Below, piece by piece: positions 47,113 to 59,284 of a stretch of DNA of 64,000 bases. The DNA is from Pleurotus djamor (lineage: Eukaryota > Basidiomycota > Agaricomycetes > Agaricales > Pleurotaceae), in contig JAPEVF010000010.1 of NCBI GenBank assembly GCA_029747585.1, positions 62,001 to 126,000 of the forward strand. Reading direction: 5' to 3'. The position numbers and the translations under genes were made by a program. Below the pieces are notes generated by a model, which did not search any database, was not told the origin of the DNA, and saw only the letters and a list, made by a program, of their open reading frames with translations. Every line of letters begins with the position of its first letter. Within the stretch, counting starts at the first letter, position 1.

Positions 47113-50100
47113 ATGTCGAATGCTTGGGAGCACCTTCCCTCAGGGAAAAGCGAAGCTCCTCGTGAATTCAGCGTACACAACGTCGAATTGTATCTGTCGA
47201 CGTCTGCGAANGCTGCTTTACGCAAGGTATGTCCACACGAATCCTCAAGTCACACCAGTATTTCAACCGTCTCCAGCCGTTACCAACACCGCGCAAGAAA
47301 GCAGAACGGAGGGATTCAATCAAGCCGTCTGGTTCGGAGGACAAACGTTTGAAGGGTATGCTCGTCCCTCTCAAACCGTGTAGACGCGCTGATTTGCGAT
47401 ATAGAAAAGAATAGCTGGCTCAGCCTGTCCAGAGGGACAGTTGGTGGAGGGCAGTGGAGGTCTGCCTCATGCAGACTCTCAGAAGANAAGACAGAAGACA
47501 AGGAACGGTGCTTATTGAATATCTATGTCGACGTGAGTCCTTGCTCTTCCCCCGNGCCNGNCATACAACNNCANGCGTGTACAGGAAACGATGCTGTATC
47601 AAACNATATCCATNCACCTCTTAAATCACACCGACATTCGNGANGCCGATAGCTCTTTGTTCTTCCGCAAGGATTGTCTCCGTATCTACGGGCTAGCGTA
47701 TGTTCCTTTCGCTTATTGACGAGCTGGTAACCGAATTTCAGATCAGCGGCCAGCGTTGGACATCAGGCTACCCGAACGAGCCTATTTATCTNCATTTTCC
47801 CAATTCCGACTCGTGTCACTCTTGGCTTGCGCTTCTGAGATCNTATGCTATTCCCGAGATCTATGGGCGGTGGTTCTTCCCGGATGACGGGGGCTCGTAT
47901 AGGATGTGGCGACAGGTCGAGCTGACGATCCAGCAAGGGCGTAATTTGGGCGTTCCAAGGAATGGTGATCAAGGAAACCCTGGTTTGGCACTTGCAACCA
48001 CCGAAGCGAACCCAGAACCTGAAGCTTTGGACTTGGATGTGTCGTGCGATATTCACCTCAATGGCATCCTTTGTGGGCGGTCCACGGTGAAGAAGGGTCT
48101 CGGTTCTCCTGATTGGCACGAAGGATTCGTCTTTCCTGACCTTCCTCCCTTCGAGACGCTCGACGTCAACGTCTGGCGAGAGAAGAAGATGTTCAAACCG
48201 TCTATGATAGGGAGTGTTCGTATTACTTTGAGTAACTTCAGACGCGGTGAAGCCGTTGAAGGATGGTTCCCTGTTCTCCATCCGGGAATCGCTGGAAATG
48301 ATACTCAAATGGGTGAAATTAGACTTAAGATCAGAGTCGATGAGTGAGTTTTCGGTTTGCACCTTCTGGGGTTATTTCTAATCTTTTTAAAGGGAAATTA
48401 TACTTCCTGCTAAAGCCTACAATGGTCTTTTGGAGGTACGCCGACATTCATACTTGACTATAACCCTATAACCAAGGATTTGACTGTTACTGTAGACATT
48501 TGGTTCTCGTAATTTCCTTGATTGGATGATCGACTTTGAGACCAAATTGCGTCTGAAAACTGTGACCACCCAACTTATGTCAATCGCCGTGGCTAGGAAT
48601 GTCTTGATTCAACAAGTTCAGGAACTCGCGGACAGAGAAGTGGACGGAACACCATCTTGTACGTATGGTGTCGTGAGCCGTATCACCCCGCTTTGACCAG
48701 TTTCACACTAGCACACCAAACACTATTCCGTGGTAATACTATCCTGACCAAGGTTATGGAAGCATGTATGTCATGGTATGGGAAGGCATTCCTAGAAGCC
48801 AGCATTGGTGGTGTACTGCGACGTCTATATGACGCCAAGGTCGCAATTGAGGTTGATCCTATCCGAAGTGGCAAGGGCTCCCGTGATATGGAGAAAAACC
48901 GAGAACTGCTCCTCACTTGGTGTAATGCCTTCTGGAACCAGATAAATTCAGCTCGCAACGAATGCCCCAAGTTAGCGCGGTTTCACTTCGATTCTGCAAT
49001 GCCACACTGACTACATACCAGCGAAATGCGAACGCTCTTTGAACACGTTCGCAAGCTAGTCGAGAAAAGGTACAACATCAAGGATCCAGCCCATGAACAA
49101 AACCGCGACCTTCCATGGCAAAGCGTTTCAGCCTTCTGTTTTCTTCGCTTTATTGTGCCCGCAATTTTGCATCCTCATCTCTTCGGACTATGCCCCGGTA
49201 ATTAACAACTAATCAACTGAAGTGACCATTGCTCATGANGCTAAATAGGCCTCCCGAACCCTGCTGTCAAGCGAAGCCTCACTCTGATTGCTAAAGTTAT
49301 GCAGAGTTTGGCCAACTTGAACGCTGTAGGTCCCTTGCCTCGAGGGAAATCTCCGTTGGCTCACTTCATTGTAGAATGTACAGAAGGAAGAGTTCATGCG
49401 CGGAATCAAGGACTTCTTATCGGACAACAGAGACGCAATGATCGATTATATCATGGTTGTGTCTACCCCAACCAAGGAACCACCTGGTCCACATCCAACC
49501 GCAGTGGACGGGCGTCACTCACGTATCCATGTCGTCAACCACTTGCGCCANCGAGCAGCAGGGATGCCTCTNCTCAACCGCGAGGCTATCCCTATGCTAC
49601 CCGATCTATTGGACACGTCTAGACANCTTGCAATCATTGCATCTGCTGTCATACGGCATTCAAGGGATTATAGCTCGCGNAGACCTCCTAACGAAGATAA
49701 CAGAGCCCTCGATGATTTCTGCGCTAGGTGTTTCGAAGTAGAGGAACATGCTCTGAAGAGAGTNAGCCAACTGGCCACTCAAATTGCATCACGGCGACAG
49801 CTCCCTAACGCTCCGGCTAGCCCGGCTGTATCATCTACCCTTGCTCCCTCAAGTGAGCGCAGGTCTCGGAAATCGACCCGCCCGTCTACCGCCCCTTCTG
49901 CGTCAGATTCCGACACTTCGCGCCGTCGCCAGGCGATGTCAGACTTCTCAGGTCCTTCAAGCCCCAACCGCCCTGGGCANATCTTCTCAAGACAATCTCT
50001 CGGTCCCGAGGGTTCTGAACCCAGGAAACATCGCACGCTGAGGACGAAGTCACCATCAGTTGAGAATATCTACAGCGTTGAACCAAAACCCAACGATGCG

Positions 50101-50166
50101 GATATATCAGATGAAACTGGAAAGGGGATGAAGGGTCTATTCCGTGGTATCTTATCAAGAATGTGA
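47113..50166 (+). CDS. Ras-family GTPase-activating protein (C2 + RasGAP)
   Basis: Accelerates GTP hydrolysis by a Ras-type GTPase. Start ATG 47113 (MSNAWEHLPSGKSEAPREFS). A C2-like region lies near 48020-48340 (LDLDVSCDIHLNGILCGRST; LDVNVWREKKMFKPSMIGSV). The GAP domain follows: LMSIAVARNVLIQQVQELAD, the arginine-finger loop TLFRGNTILTKVMEACM, FWNQINSARNECPKEMRTLF, and the signature SAFCFLRFIVPAILHPHLFG, then LPNPAVKRSLTLIAKVMQSL. After about residue 800 the tail is Ser/Pro-rich and ends KGLFRGILSRM. The C2-plus-GAP order resembles yeast Bud2 and SynGAP-type proteins more than Ira/NF1; the target GTPase is unknown. N bases are scattered through the gene, and introns near 47600-47690 cannot be fixed exactly. 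Confidence 0.88.
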
Positions 50167-50229
50167 GGTGAATAATGCTGGCTATCTGTGTAACAATGTT
50201 ATATGTAAATGCTTGTTGTAACATGAATA

Positions 50230-53200
50230 TTAGGTGCTGCCTGACGCAAGTAATCTCCGTATCAGGCTTTGCACTTCGGCGGCNACTTCTTCCGAAGTGC
50301 TTCGCACAGTCAGTCGGCACAACTGGATAGGGGCGGTTAGCCTATAGNGAAAGCCTGTCAAAGACTGAAGCGTACCTTCGCGTCACGATTAGGTTCCAGG
50401 CGAAGTAAACACCCAACCTTCCCGTCCGCGGAGAGATGGAGAACACCAGCAGCCACAAGATTGTTGGGGTTGGGATCAATTCCATCCAGGATGTTCAGGC
50501 CGGCTCCGGAAACTACACTGCGGTTCTTGGCCAAGTCTAGTTGTCCAGTACTTGTGAGCTCAACAGGAAAAACACTCTGGGCTTCTCTAGGTGGCCCTCC
50601 GATCAATCGCCAACGTTCAAAGAAATCGGCTTGGCCTAGAGTAACTTGTTCGAAAAACTTCGTCAAGACAACGGGAAGCCGAATTGATATGGTTTGGTGT
50701 GAGCCAGCCAGGAAGGAGATGGTGAGAATGGGAGGGGAAGTGAAGACTTTCTTGCATTCGACGTGTAGAAGTTGCTGAGTTTGTGTCAGGGACGGAACAG
50801 TGCTTGGAGGGATTTTCGCAAAGGAGGCGGTCAGGGCGTCCGTGTCTGCTACATAAACTGTTGTTGTGAAAGATGTAAGGGGAGCGGAAACTTTGTTGCC
50901 CATATAGATGGCAAGTTGGCCAATGTGGCCTTGATACCGTGATTTGATGCCAACTTGTATTTGGACGTCTTCGTATAATACACCCTCTGCATGATAAGTC
51001 AATTTGTCAAACCAGCGGTCGATGTTCGTGTTTGAGGTGAGGCGAGGAGCTTTATCAATAGGCGTGGATAGATTTTCGGGGCGAATAGCTGGTTGGGATG
51101 AAGCAGACATATCCAACCCGGCTAGAGAATTGAGGATATCCTCGCCCTCAGGGGCACCGTCCCCGCCCGTCCGTTTCGCAGTCAAGGACCTGGTCAGGTT
51201 GGCATCCTTTCCGCCATGGATCCAAGTACGTTTGTCCTCTGTATCCCCGTGCTTCCGATTGAGTCGACCAAGCAAAGCACTGGTACGAGGTGGAAATGGA
51301 GGCATCTCTTCGCAAACGTTCTGAAGAAGTTCGTCTTCTTCTGGACGTGAGGCAAGTGCATAGAATTCGCATGCACGCTGCTGTAGTTCAGCATCGAGGA
51401 CGTGGCGGTAACGTTCAAAGATAGTAACCAGTTGTGGTTTAATCTCGGGGAACACGTTAACCCATTTGATGTACGTTGACAAGAGTAACGAGCGTGTGGC
51501 TGCGACACAGAACTGTGACTTCGTATGGAGAAGCTGGAATTGCTCGATCGGGCTATAGCCGCGTTCATTTGCGATCAGATGTCCGTACTCTCCTAGGATA
51601 TACCCTAGATGCCATGGTCAACCTCTATATCTCAACTCATCGAGATAAACACCCTACCTCCGACTTTGACAAGACTTTCATGTGTCGACGGAGCTCTGAG
51701 ATGTTCAAAGACAACCTTGGCAGCATACTCTTGTAGATCTTCTGTGTTGGTGACAATTTGCACGACGCGATACCAAACCTCCTCGCCAACATGGTCACCA
51801 GCTGCGCTGATGAGTTGGAGGATGGTATCGACATACCACTTGTAAGACGTAGCATACTTCTCCGTGAGAATAGCAATCTTGAGGACCATCTCCTCACGAA
51901 GGGCGTAGTCCGCAACTTTCAGGTATCGAAGCAATTCCCCAACAATGAGTTCAGAGTTATCAACGTCACACATGCTGTAGAGCAGGTCAAGCGCCCGACG
52001 TCGCACGGAGATGTCCTTGTCGCGGAGCGAGAGAATGATGGTGTTTTGGTGTCTCTTAATTGGTTCGAGGGAATCCGCTCGAGCGGCGAGGTGGGCCATG
52101 GTGTCTAAACCGAGATATCTAACGTTTGTCTCCTTAGAAGAGATAAACCGAGCCAGTAATACGGCAGCGGTTCCTACAAGAGGCGAATTAGTATCAAGGT
52201 GGATGGCGAGCCCAATAGCCTCGAAGAGAACGGCATGTTGGGCATTGTTGTGTTGTACATTGCGGGAAGGCTCGGCACTATTGTTCATTACGGCTTGGAG
52301 GACCTGGTGGAGGACGGATCGAATTGTTGGATCCTCTAAAATAGAAAACATGAGAACTTCAAAATTTACATGGGTCACATCGAATTACCTGAGGGCGGGT
52401 AGTATTGCAGCAGTCGTAGCAACTTGACCAGCAACCAAGGCGACGGTACTTTGTAGTAGGCATAGGTCGCGGCATATTCGTGTTCGATGACAATCTACAC
52501 TGATTTAGAAGGCGGCTAGGCAATCTGCAAGGGGGAAAGTAGATACCCTATACAGGCGATCCGTAGCTTTAGTGTAGCAAACCGCATACGCGTCAAGGTG
52601 ATCTTGGGCAAGGGCCATGACGAGACTAGTCACGCATATAACGACTCCCTGAAAATTGATGAGAGAAATCCATTGGATCTAGTCATTTGAGCTCACCAGA
52701 TCTTGATCGTCCATGAGAGAAACAATACGAAGTGCCCATTCTGCAGCGGGAATGACATCAGGGTGTTTGCGGTACAACCTGAGTAAGGTGAGAGCGGCCT
52801 TTTTCTTAACGAAGCTCTGCGAGGTCCTTGGTCGAGCATTAGTATGTCCCGCACCTGAAAGAGAAGTACTCGCGACTCACGGAGATATAAGCAGTCTATG
52901 CACGTCCTCAGCCAGAGCTTCTGCCATTTCACTCCCTCCAACATTAGCGATGGCGTGCAACGCTAGGCAATTGTCTATCTCATTGTTTGCATCCAGGTCT
53001 TTCCGGATCGAGTTTACAACCAGTCGTAGAAAGTCGGAGTTTTCGTGCATTAACAGAGTGACGGCTAAGTAACCCTGTATATGGATCTCAGCACAGGGGA
53101 GAACGGGAGGACACATAACTTACGATTTGCTTTTCGCTATACTTTGAACTTGATATGAGATTGACCGCTTCCATATGTCCGATGTCAACTTTGTAGCCAA

Positions 53201-53528
53201 GGATGTAAGTGAATATGATCTTCGCGACATATCTAAGCTACTTAGTGTCAAAATCGCACCAAAAGAGACAACATGAACTCACTTCTTCTTTTGGTATCCG
53301 TCCAAGTTGCCGTCTGCCATGCATCAAGCATCACTGAAGAGTACAAGGAACAGCAACGTACCTTTAAATTTCTTGCGGATGTTCGCCATTTCCTTGTTGA
53401 TGCGTTTCTCCTCGAGCTCACGGACCCGTGCACCGCGGATGTCCGCGATGAACTACTGGAATGAATAAATCGGCATTTACAGGAGATACTCCGCTTGCCT
53501 GGGTGAGGCCTCGCATATTTGCCGCCAT
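50230..53528 (-). CDS. AP-2 adaptor complex subunit alpha
   Basis: Large subunit of the plasma-membrane clathrin adaptor; binds PI(4,5)P2, cargo and accessory proteins. The trunk begins [30 protein letters not shown], with [30 protein letters not shown] and [20 protein letters not shown], and continues as HEAT-like helices ([40 protein letters not shown]). A short hinge (about 51,020-51,330) leads to the ear with [20 protein letters not shown] and platform [20 protein letters not shown]. The last exon, after an intron near 50316-50375, reads [20 protein letters not shown] and ends RRLLASGST with a stop at 50230. About 930 residues, as usual. The first intron seems to use a GC donor (see findings). 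Confidence 0.94.
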
Positions 53529-53781
53529 CTTGGATACAGAAAGATGAGAAACGAAGAAAAATGGGTAATGAGGGGAGTCGAGCGCGCCGACGCGAGAACA
53601 TACGTCGCAGACGCGTGTGATCAAGGTGCAAGAGGGGTGATGACATAATCTAGGCTGAACAAATGATTCGGGACTATGATTAGGTATGGATTCGAAGGTA
53701 AAGTACTCTATGGATAACCCAAAGCGATATACATTTATGATGCTATTGCGAGTTGTGTAGATGATTTAGCATATGCAACTT

Positions 53782-56700
53782 TCAAAATCGTCGGGACAGT
53801 CGACTGGGCGTGCCAGGTCGAGAACTAAATGGTAGGCTATGATGGATGGGTGTCGAATAACCAGATGCGGACCCAGGGAGACGTAGAAATGGTGACTTTG
53901 GGGAGCCCATAGGAGTGACAGAGCGAGAACTTGCGCGAGAGTTGTACCCAGCGCGTTCATCAGCATGCATGGTCAGGATACGGACGATGTCTCGTGAAAG
54001 ACCATCCAGCTCCTTCAGCTCCTTCTGTGACAACGGGCGTCCGTGAGATGAAAGGTCCGCGTCGTTGTCCGGAGAATCATCGCCGCGGAAAGGTCGCTGC
54101 GGTCGCTGACTCAACATGATGCCCTCAAATACACGCAACATGCAAACATCGACGAGAGACTTCAATCGCTGCAGATCGTCCAGTGCGTCCAGATTCCCAA
54201 CTATTGGTAACCAACCATCGCATTCCAGCCCACGATCGACGACAGTGAGACCATATGCCCCAAATAGCATGTAGGTGAGGGGATCGATGCGTGTTGTCGT
54301 GATCAAATAAGTTTGGGGAGTGGAACCAACGACGGAAGCGTTCTGTCTCTTTTCCAAGAAAGCATACAATTGCTTCTCACCCAAGTCCCCTTCGGAGTCG
54401 GAAGAGAGAACGCGCTTGCGATGGTTCACGCTAGAAGGGTGGATGAACGTTTTCTACGCAGAATGATGTAAGCTGTTGAAGTCATTGTTACCTTTATCTG
54501 AAGCACTCACTTTGTCTTGTCGTGTCCGATACGCCATCTCACCCGTTCTAATCGCAAACTTGGGTTGTGAAGCTATGGTTATCAATGCCTGAAGAACAGG
54601 GAAGGAGTTGTTGTTGATGTTCAGCTCCGGAGGTACCGTCAATTGGCGTTCCCGGTTGAGGTTGATATTACCCCCCGCGAATACATTGAGGACACCGGCT
54701 CGATGGAGTGACTGTAAGAGATGGACTTTGATTTTCTGAATGAGTAAGAGCGTCGGTTTCGCTAGGAAGTTATCAATGCAAAAGCGGTTCGCAGAGTTAT
54801 ATTCCCCACGCGATTGCATTTCCCACCACCTGTTGTAGGCTTGCAGCGTCGTTAAGACGTCCGAACGGCAATTGGGAGGACACCAGGAGTTCTTACGATC
54901 CTGAGCTTCTTTCCTACGATGCAAAGGAGAGACAAAAGGGTCGCGGTTGGTCATGATGGCAGCTAGAGTCAAGGCGTCATCCAAGCATCGAAAGAAGGCA
55001 CCATATAACACCAATCTTCCCATCTGCACATCCACAGGGAGTTGGAGAAGGACCTGTCCCAGAGAAGTCAAGTTCTGGCGCTCGTCAATCGCGCCGACCA
55101 TGAGAAGGTCCTTCATGGCAGCAGCAACTCTCTCCGGGGCAGGGGGTTCGATACACGCTGACAGAACGTCCTCCACTTCCATCCCGGGGAAGTCGAGTGC
55201 CTTGACATGCATCACGACATTGCTAAGGTCCACTCGCTTCATTTCGACTGTTTGGTATGGATGGAGGCCTTCAGCGTGCCGACGACTGAGGATACCAAAG
55301 TATTCTCCTGGTCGGTGTCTGCCGGCACGTCCTGCTCGTTGGTTCAGGTTCGATGCCCCAACCCAGGCCGAAACGAGAGAAGACATGTGTCTTGTAGGTT
55401 CGTACTGCTGCTCTTTGACCCTAGCAGAATCCACTACATACACAACATCAGGTATTGTAACCGACGTTTCCGCGATGTTTGTCGCTAATATGATACGACG
55501 GACGCCATCTGGTGGGGGCTGGAATATGACTTGTTGTTCTGCCAAAGGAATCGAGGAATGTAGAATATGGAGAGAAAAGCGGGATGAATTGCTAAAGTCG
55601 AACGGCCAAGGACCTGGAGGATTCTGCAACATTTTTTGTACGGCTTGAATCTCTTCCCATCCAGGCAAGAACACCAGAACATGCCCCGTTTCGGTGCGTT
55701 GGAGTACGTGTGCGATTGTCAGGCCAATCAGGGCAAAGGGAAGCTCCAGTTCAGTTTCCGTTGGCGAAGAGTTCGGGGGCAAGCGAATGCCGAATTCTGC
55801 GGCAGCCTGCGCACCCAATTCTTTCACCAGGTACTTCACCGTTGGTTCCTGCATGAAGACCCAACGTGACGGACTCTCAATCAGCTGTGGGACGAAGTCA
55901 TCCAAGAAATACTTGGTCACTGGGTATGATCGACCTGGGACGTCAATAACCTTTGCTGGTAAGCCCTGGCTATCGGGGAAGTAATTTTGGAAGAGGGTTG
56001 GGTTAACCGTGGCGCTCATCAAGATGACTTTCAACGACTTGTTCCTGGCAGCCCGGTCTGCGAGCAGGCGCTTCAGAACCACCAATACGAGGTCAGTATC
56101 GACATCGCGTTCATGGACTTCATCGACAACGATGTGAGTAACATCATCGAGTTCGATGGCACCTTCGCTGTTCGCCGAAAGAGCCGAGTGCATCCGCTTG
56201 AGGAATATGCCAGTAGTGCAGAAAGTGATGGAGCCATTCGGTTCGGGAAGCCTGTTCTCGAAACGGACGTGGAAGCCAACAGATTGACCGACGACTTCTC
56301 CCCTCTCCTTGGCCACTCGGTCCGCAACACTGAGGGCGGCGAGACGCCGCGGTTGAGTGCATATGATGTTACAAGAAGCGCCTTCGCCTCTTTTGATGTA
56401 AGAATCAAGAATGAGCTGGGGGATTTGTGTAGTCTTTCCAGAACCCGTTGCGGCCATACAAATTGTGACATTGTGCTCCTGGATGTGTGATAGGAGATTC
56501 TCCGCATGGGTATGAACAGGTAGAGAGGCTATCGTATTCCGCATGGTTTCCATTTTGGGGTCTTCTCTGTATGAATTGTGTCGGGTGAGGAGTTGTTGTG
56601 ATTTCTTCTCGAGATATGCTTGCGATGCCACAGGTCGGCGTCTAGGCGTAGAAGACGTCGATCCTCGTTCGGAAGCGAGTGGTCCACCCGTGGGTCTGTT

Positions 56701-57982
56701 TCGATACAAGTCACCGCGTCGAATGTCCTGGCAGAGGGCTTGAATACGTTCATCCACATTCCCAGATGCTTGATAGAAGACTTTTGGTGCCAAACCCAGG
56801 TCGCTGCCTGTCTTCGCGGCTTCGACGAACGCCTTCCAGAGGTCTGGATCGCATTTTTCGAGGTATTGCGTGACGTCAAGGTAGCAAGAAGTCTGGGCGA
56901 CCTTTTTGTTTGGGCCTTTGCCCAGGCCTATTCGACGATCGTCGACCGTCATGACGGCCTCCCAGCCATCCTTGGAGAGTTCCTTGTATGATATGTCTGG
57001 TTTGGAGAACTGGAATCGACGGCAATAGTAGTCCATGAAGCTGCGTGCTTGCTCGTATGTGACGGTTGATTCATCCGAAAGGGTGGCGCTGGTGAGGGGG
57101 GCGGCTACAGGCCTGAGTGACCGAGGATTTTCAAGCTGAAAGGTACGCTTTGTGAACTAGCTTACCACTGTTATTTGGAGTTGACTTACTAATCCCGCTC
57201 GATGCAATTGATAGACAGCTGACAATGCTGCTAACATCTCACTCTCTTTCTTTTCGACGTTATCCCCGACTCCCTTCAAAGGTACCTCTAGAGGAATTGT
57301 AACCGTAGTCCTGGATATAACGGTGTCAGATTCAGGCTCTCATATAAAAGGGGGACAAGTACCTCCAGAGCTGAATCCGCTTGCCTTTATCCTCCACAAA
57401 ATCTGCTTGTAGGCTTTCGTACTTGGGTAATTGGTTGAATGCAAGCATGCAAAAGTTTCCTATTGAGGATTTCGGTGTATCCACATGTCGCCCGCTGAGA
57501 GGCGCGCCGACAGGGTATGTCTGTTCTAGGTAAAGTTTATTGTGGAGGGGAGGTTCCAAGGTCGGGCGATTATGGGAGCGATTCCCTTTTCCTCGAGTGG
57601 GGTCTTTCCCTTTATCTTTTCTGGAAGGCCCAGTCGCGGATGATGGAGTACCTCTACCACCTCTGGAACTGAATCTACTTGAAGATGGGTGGGCAGAGTG
57701 ATTCTTCGACTGGGGTGATGGCTTCAGAGGTGATGACGCTGCGTTGCGTCGAGAGGATGAGAACGGAGGACGACCGCCACGAGGAGCATTGAAGCGAGAA
57801 GATTCTGCTGAAGAAGATGGAGAGGAATCGTCATTAACCTCAGGCATAGTTGCGGTAGCCGATCGAGAATACGAGCGCCTGAGGTGCGAAGCTGGAGAAT
57901 TCTGCGCAAGGAGGGGTGTATGAGTCGGGCCCAATGGCATGAAGAAACAACGCCTGAAAGTCCACAAAATGGACTGGCGCAT
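53782..57982 (-). CDS. DExH-box RNA helicase of the DHX9/DHX36/DHX57 group
   Basis: SF2 helicase of about 1,350 residues. The N-terminus is disordered and Arg/Ser-rich. Then comes a region with LYLEQTYPVGAPLSGRH and a dsRBD-like fold (YYCRRFQFSKPDISYKELSK; KVAQTSCYLDVTQYLEKCDP). The helicase core has motif I AATGSGKTTQIP, Ia CTQPRRLAALSVADRVA, II as DEVH (VVDEVHERDVDTDL), III MSATVNPTLF, IV VLVFLPGWEEI, V LATNIAETSVTIPD and VI NQRAGRAGRHRPGEYF. Winged-helix/ratchet and OB-fold parts follow (LLQLPVDVQMGRLVLYGAFF). The last exon starts across 54440-54519 (RTRQDK joined to KTFIHPSSVNHRKRVL) and ends in a Ser/Pro tail. A start at 57982 adds a mitochondrial-looking extension; an internal ATG at 57847 (MPEVNDDSSP) is the alternative. 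Confidence 0.92.
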
Positions 57983-58325
57983 AACCGTGGGCGACGGTTA
58001 TCAAAATGGAGGGTTAACGAGGTGAGACGGTGAGGACAGTATACGAAACGCGACGCCGGCTCCGAGCGAACGTTCTTATTGCTACCTGGTAGTTTGAAGT
58101 ATATTTGTTGAAGCTGAGTTGAGCTTCAATATGGAGGCATTGAGGACATGGTGGACGGAGGTGGGGGCAACGGAGCAGAAAAACGGAAGTTGGTAAACGC
58201 CCGAAGCCCCTGGTAATCGACGGAGCTGGAGGAAGGCGCTGAGTGAGTGAACTACAGAGCGTGGCCTTGGTGGGGTCATTCATTATTTAAAATGTATTAT
58301 GTACATGTCAGTAACATCTGCTATG
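57983..58325. other. Intergenic, 343 bp
   Basis: Separates the HscB/Jac1 stop (58326) from the helicase start (57982), both leftward. A 89-codon leftward frame at 58014-58283 has no recognised content and probably lies in the helicase promoter/5' UTR. Confidence 0.5.
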
Positions 58326-59154
58326 CTAAGGGTGAGCATGGAGGTAATCCTGGGCAGCACGGTCGATTCCATTGAGATACTTGAGACGGATTGTCGCCTC
58401 CTTCAGCATTAGCCAGTTTCGTTCTGCCACTAATAGCTCGATTTCTTTCACCGTGTCATTGATGCGAGCTAGTATACATGCGCTGTAAGCAGGGGCCGGT
58501 CGAAGATGTCGATGAGGGGGTGGCTTACCATGATTTAGCTTCTGGACTGCCTCAACATCTTCTCTCGTCTGCGCGGTTTCAATCGCTTCCCTGGCCTCCA
58601 TGACCTCGGATACAAAGAAGAGGTCTTCCAGCTTGTCATCCTCGGTAAGTGGATGGTTGTTTGTTTCCAAGATATATTCTGCACGCGTCAGAGGTCGGAG
58701 CAGTCTTTGGTAGGCTTCGTTCACGAACGACGAAAGGGCTTGTGCCAAATCCTGTTTAGCCTGTAGGTGATGCTGAGTGTTAACATAATGCATATCCACG
58801 GTGATACAACATCACCTGCCCTTTCGACGACCAAGTGTCGGGGTGACATACTGTCTGAGCCCGTCTGAAGTTGCGCTTAAGTGCCGCAGTGTCAATTGCA
58901 AATGGGTTCGAAGTATCTTGCAATCCCAGGATTCCATGATACGAGGCGGATGGCGGAACCGCAGAGATGTGCCAACAATGAGTGCAGGCAGGTAAAGGTG
59001 TTGCTAACAATTGATTACAGGACGGGCATCTTGACTCGGCCGCAATGCGGGACGCGTGCAGAAACTTGTTAAGAGCAGGAGGAACGCGTCCCCTGCTTAG
59101 ATTTTGTATTGCTGTCCTCGAAAGAGCGATGGTGCGAGAGTTGAGCAGAGTCAT
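58326..59154 (-). CDS. jac1: Mitochondrial Fe-S cluster co-chaperone HscB/Jac1
   Basis: J-protein that delivers the scaffold Isu to Hsp70 for Fe-S transfer. Start ATG 59154 (MTLLNSRTIALSRTAIQNLS) gives a basic mitochondrial presequence. A CPSCNQLL...CTHCW pair of CxxC motifs (as in human HSCB, absent from yeast Jac1) precedes the J domain, which has YHGILGLQDTSNPF and the HPD motif (TVCHPDTWSSKGQ). The C-terminal three-helix domain shows SSFVNEAYQRLLRPLTRAEY, VSEVMEAREAIETAQ, and WLMLKEATIRLKYLNGIDRA. Introns at about 58765-58821 and 58470-58528; the second must use the downstream TACTAG acceptor, because the nearer TTACAG acceptor would give a stop. About 250 residues. Confidence 0.92.
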
Positions 59155-59284
59155 GGTCGTCGGTCGCGGTGGTTTGAGTCCAAGTCGTGACTTGTTCGAA
59201 GTGGTGACAAGGGGGTAACAAATAGGAGCGCTTGATCGTGCTCGGCTTTGCCCATGCCTCCAACGATCACCAACTAGTAATGCA
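59155..59284. promoter_or_regulatory. Compact bidirectional promoter
   Basis: Only 130 bp separate the start codons of HscB/Jac1 (-) and the DysF protein (+), so both 5' UTRs and core promoters must overlap here. No TATA box is evident. Confidence 0.5.

Noticed and set aside
58014..58283. 89-codon leftward frame before the helicase gene
   Set aside because: No recognised motif and no splice connection to the helicase that would preserve frame; likely promoter or 5' UTR.
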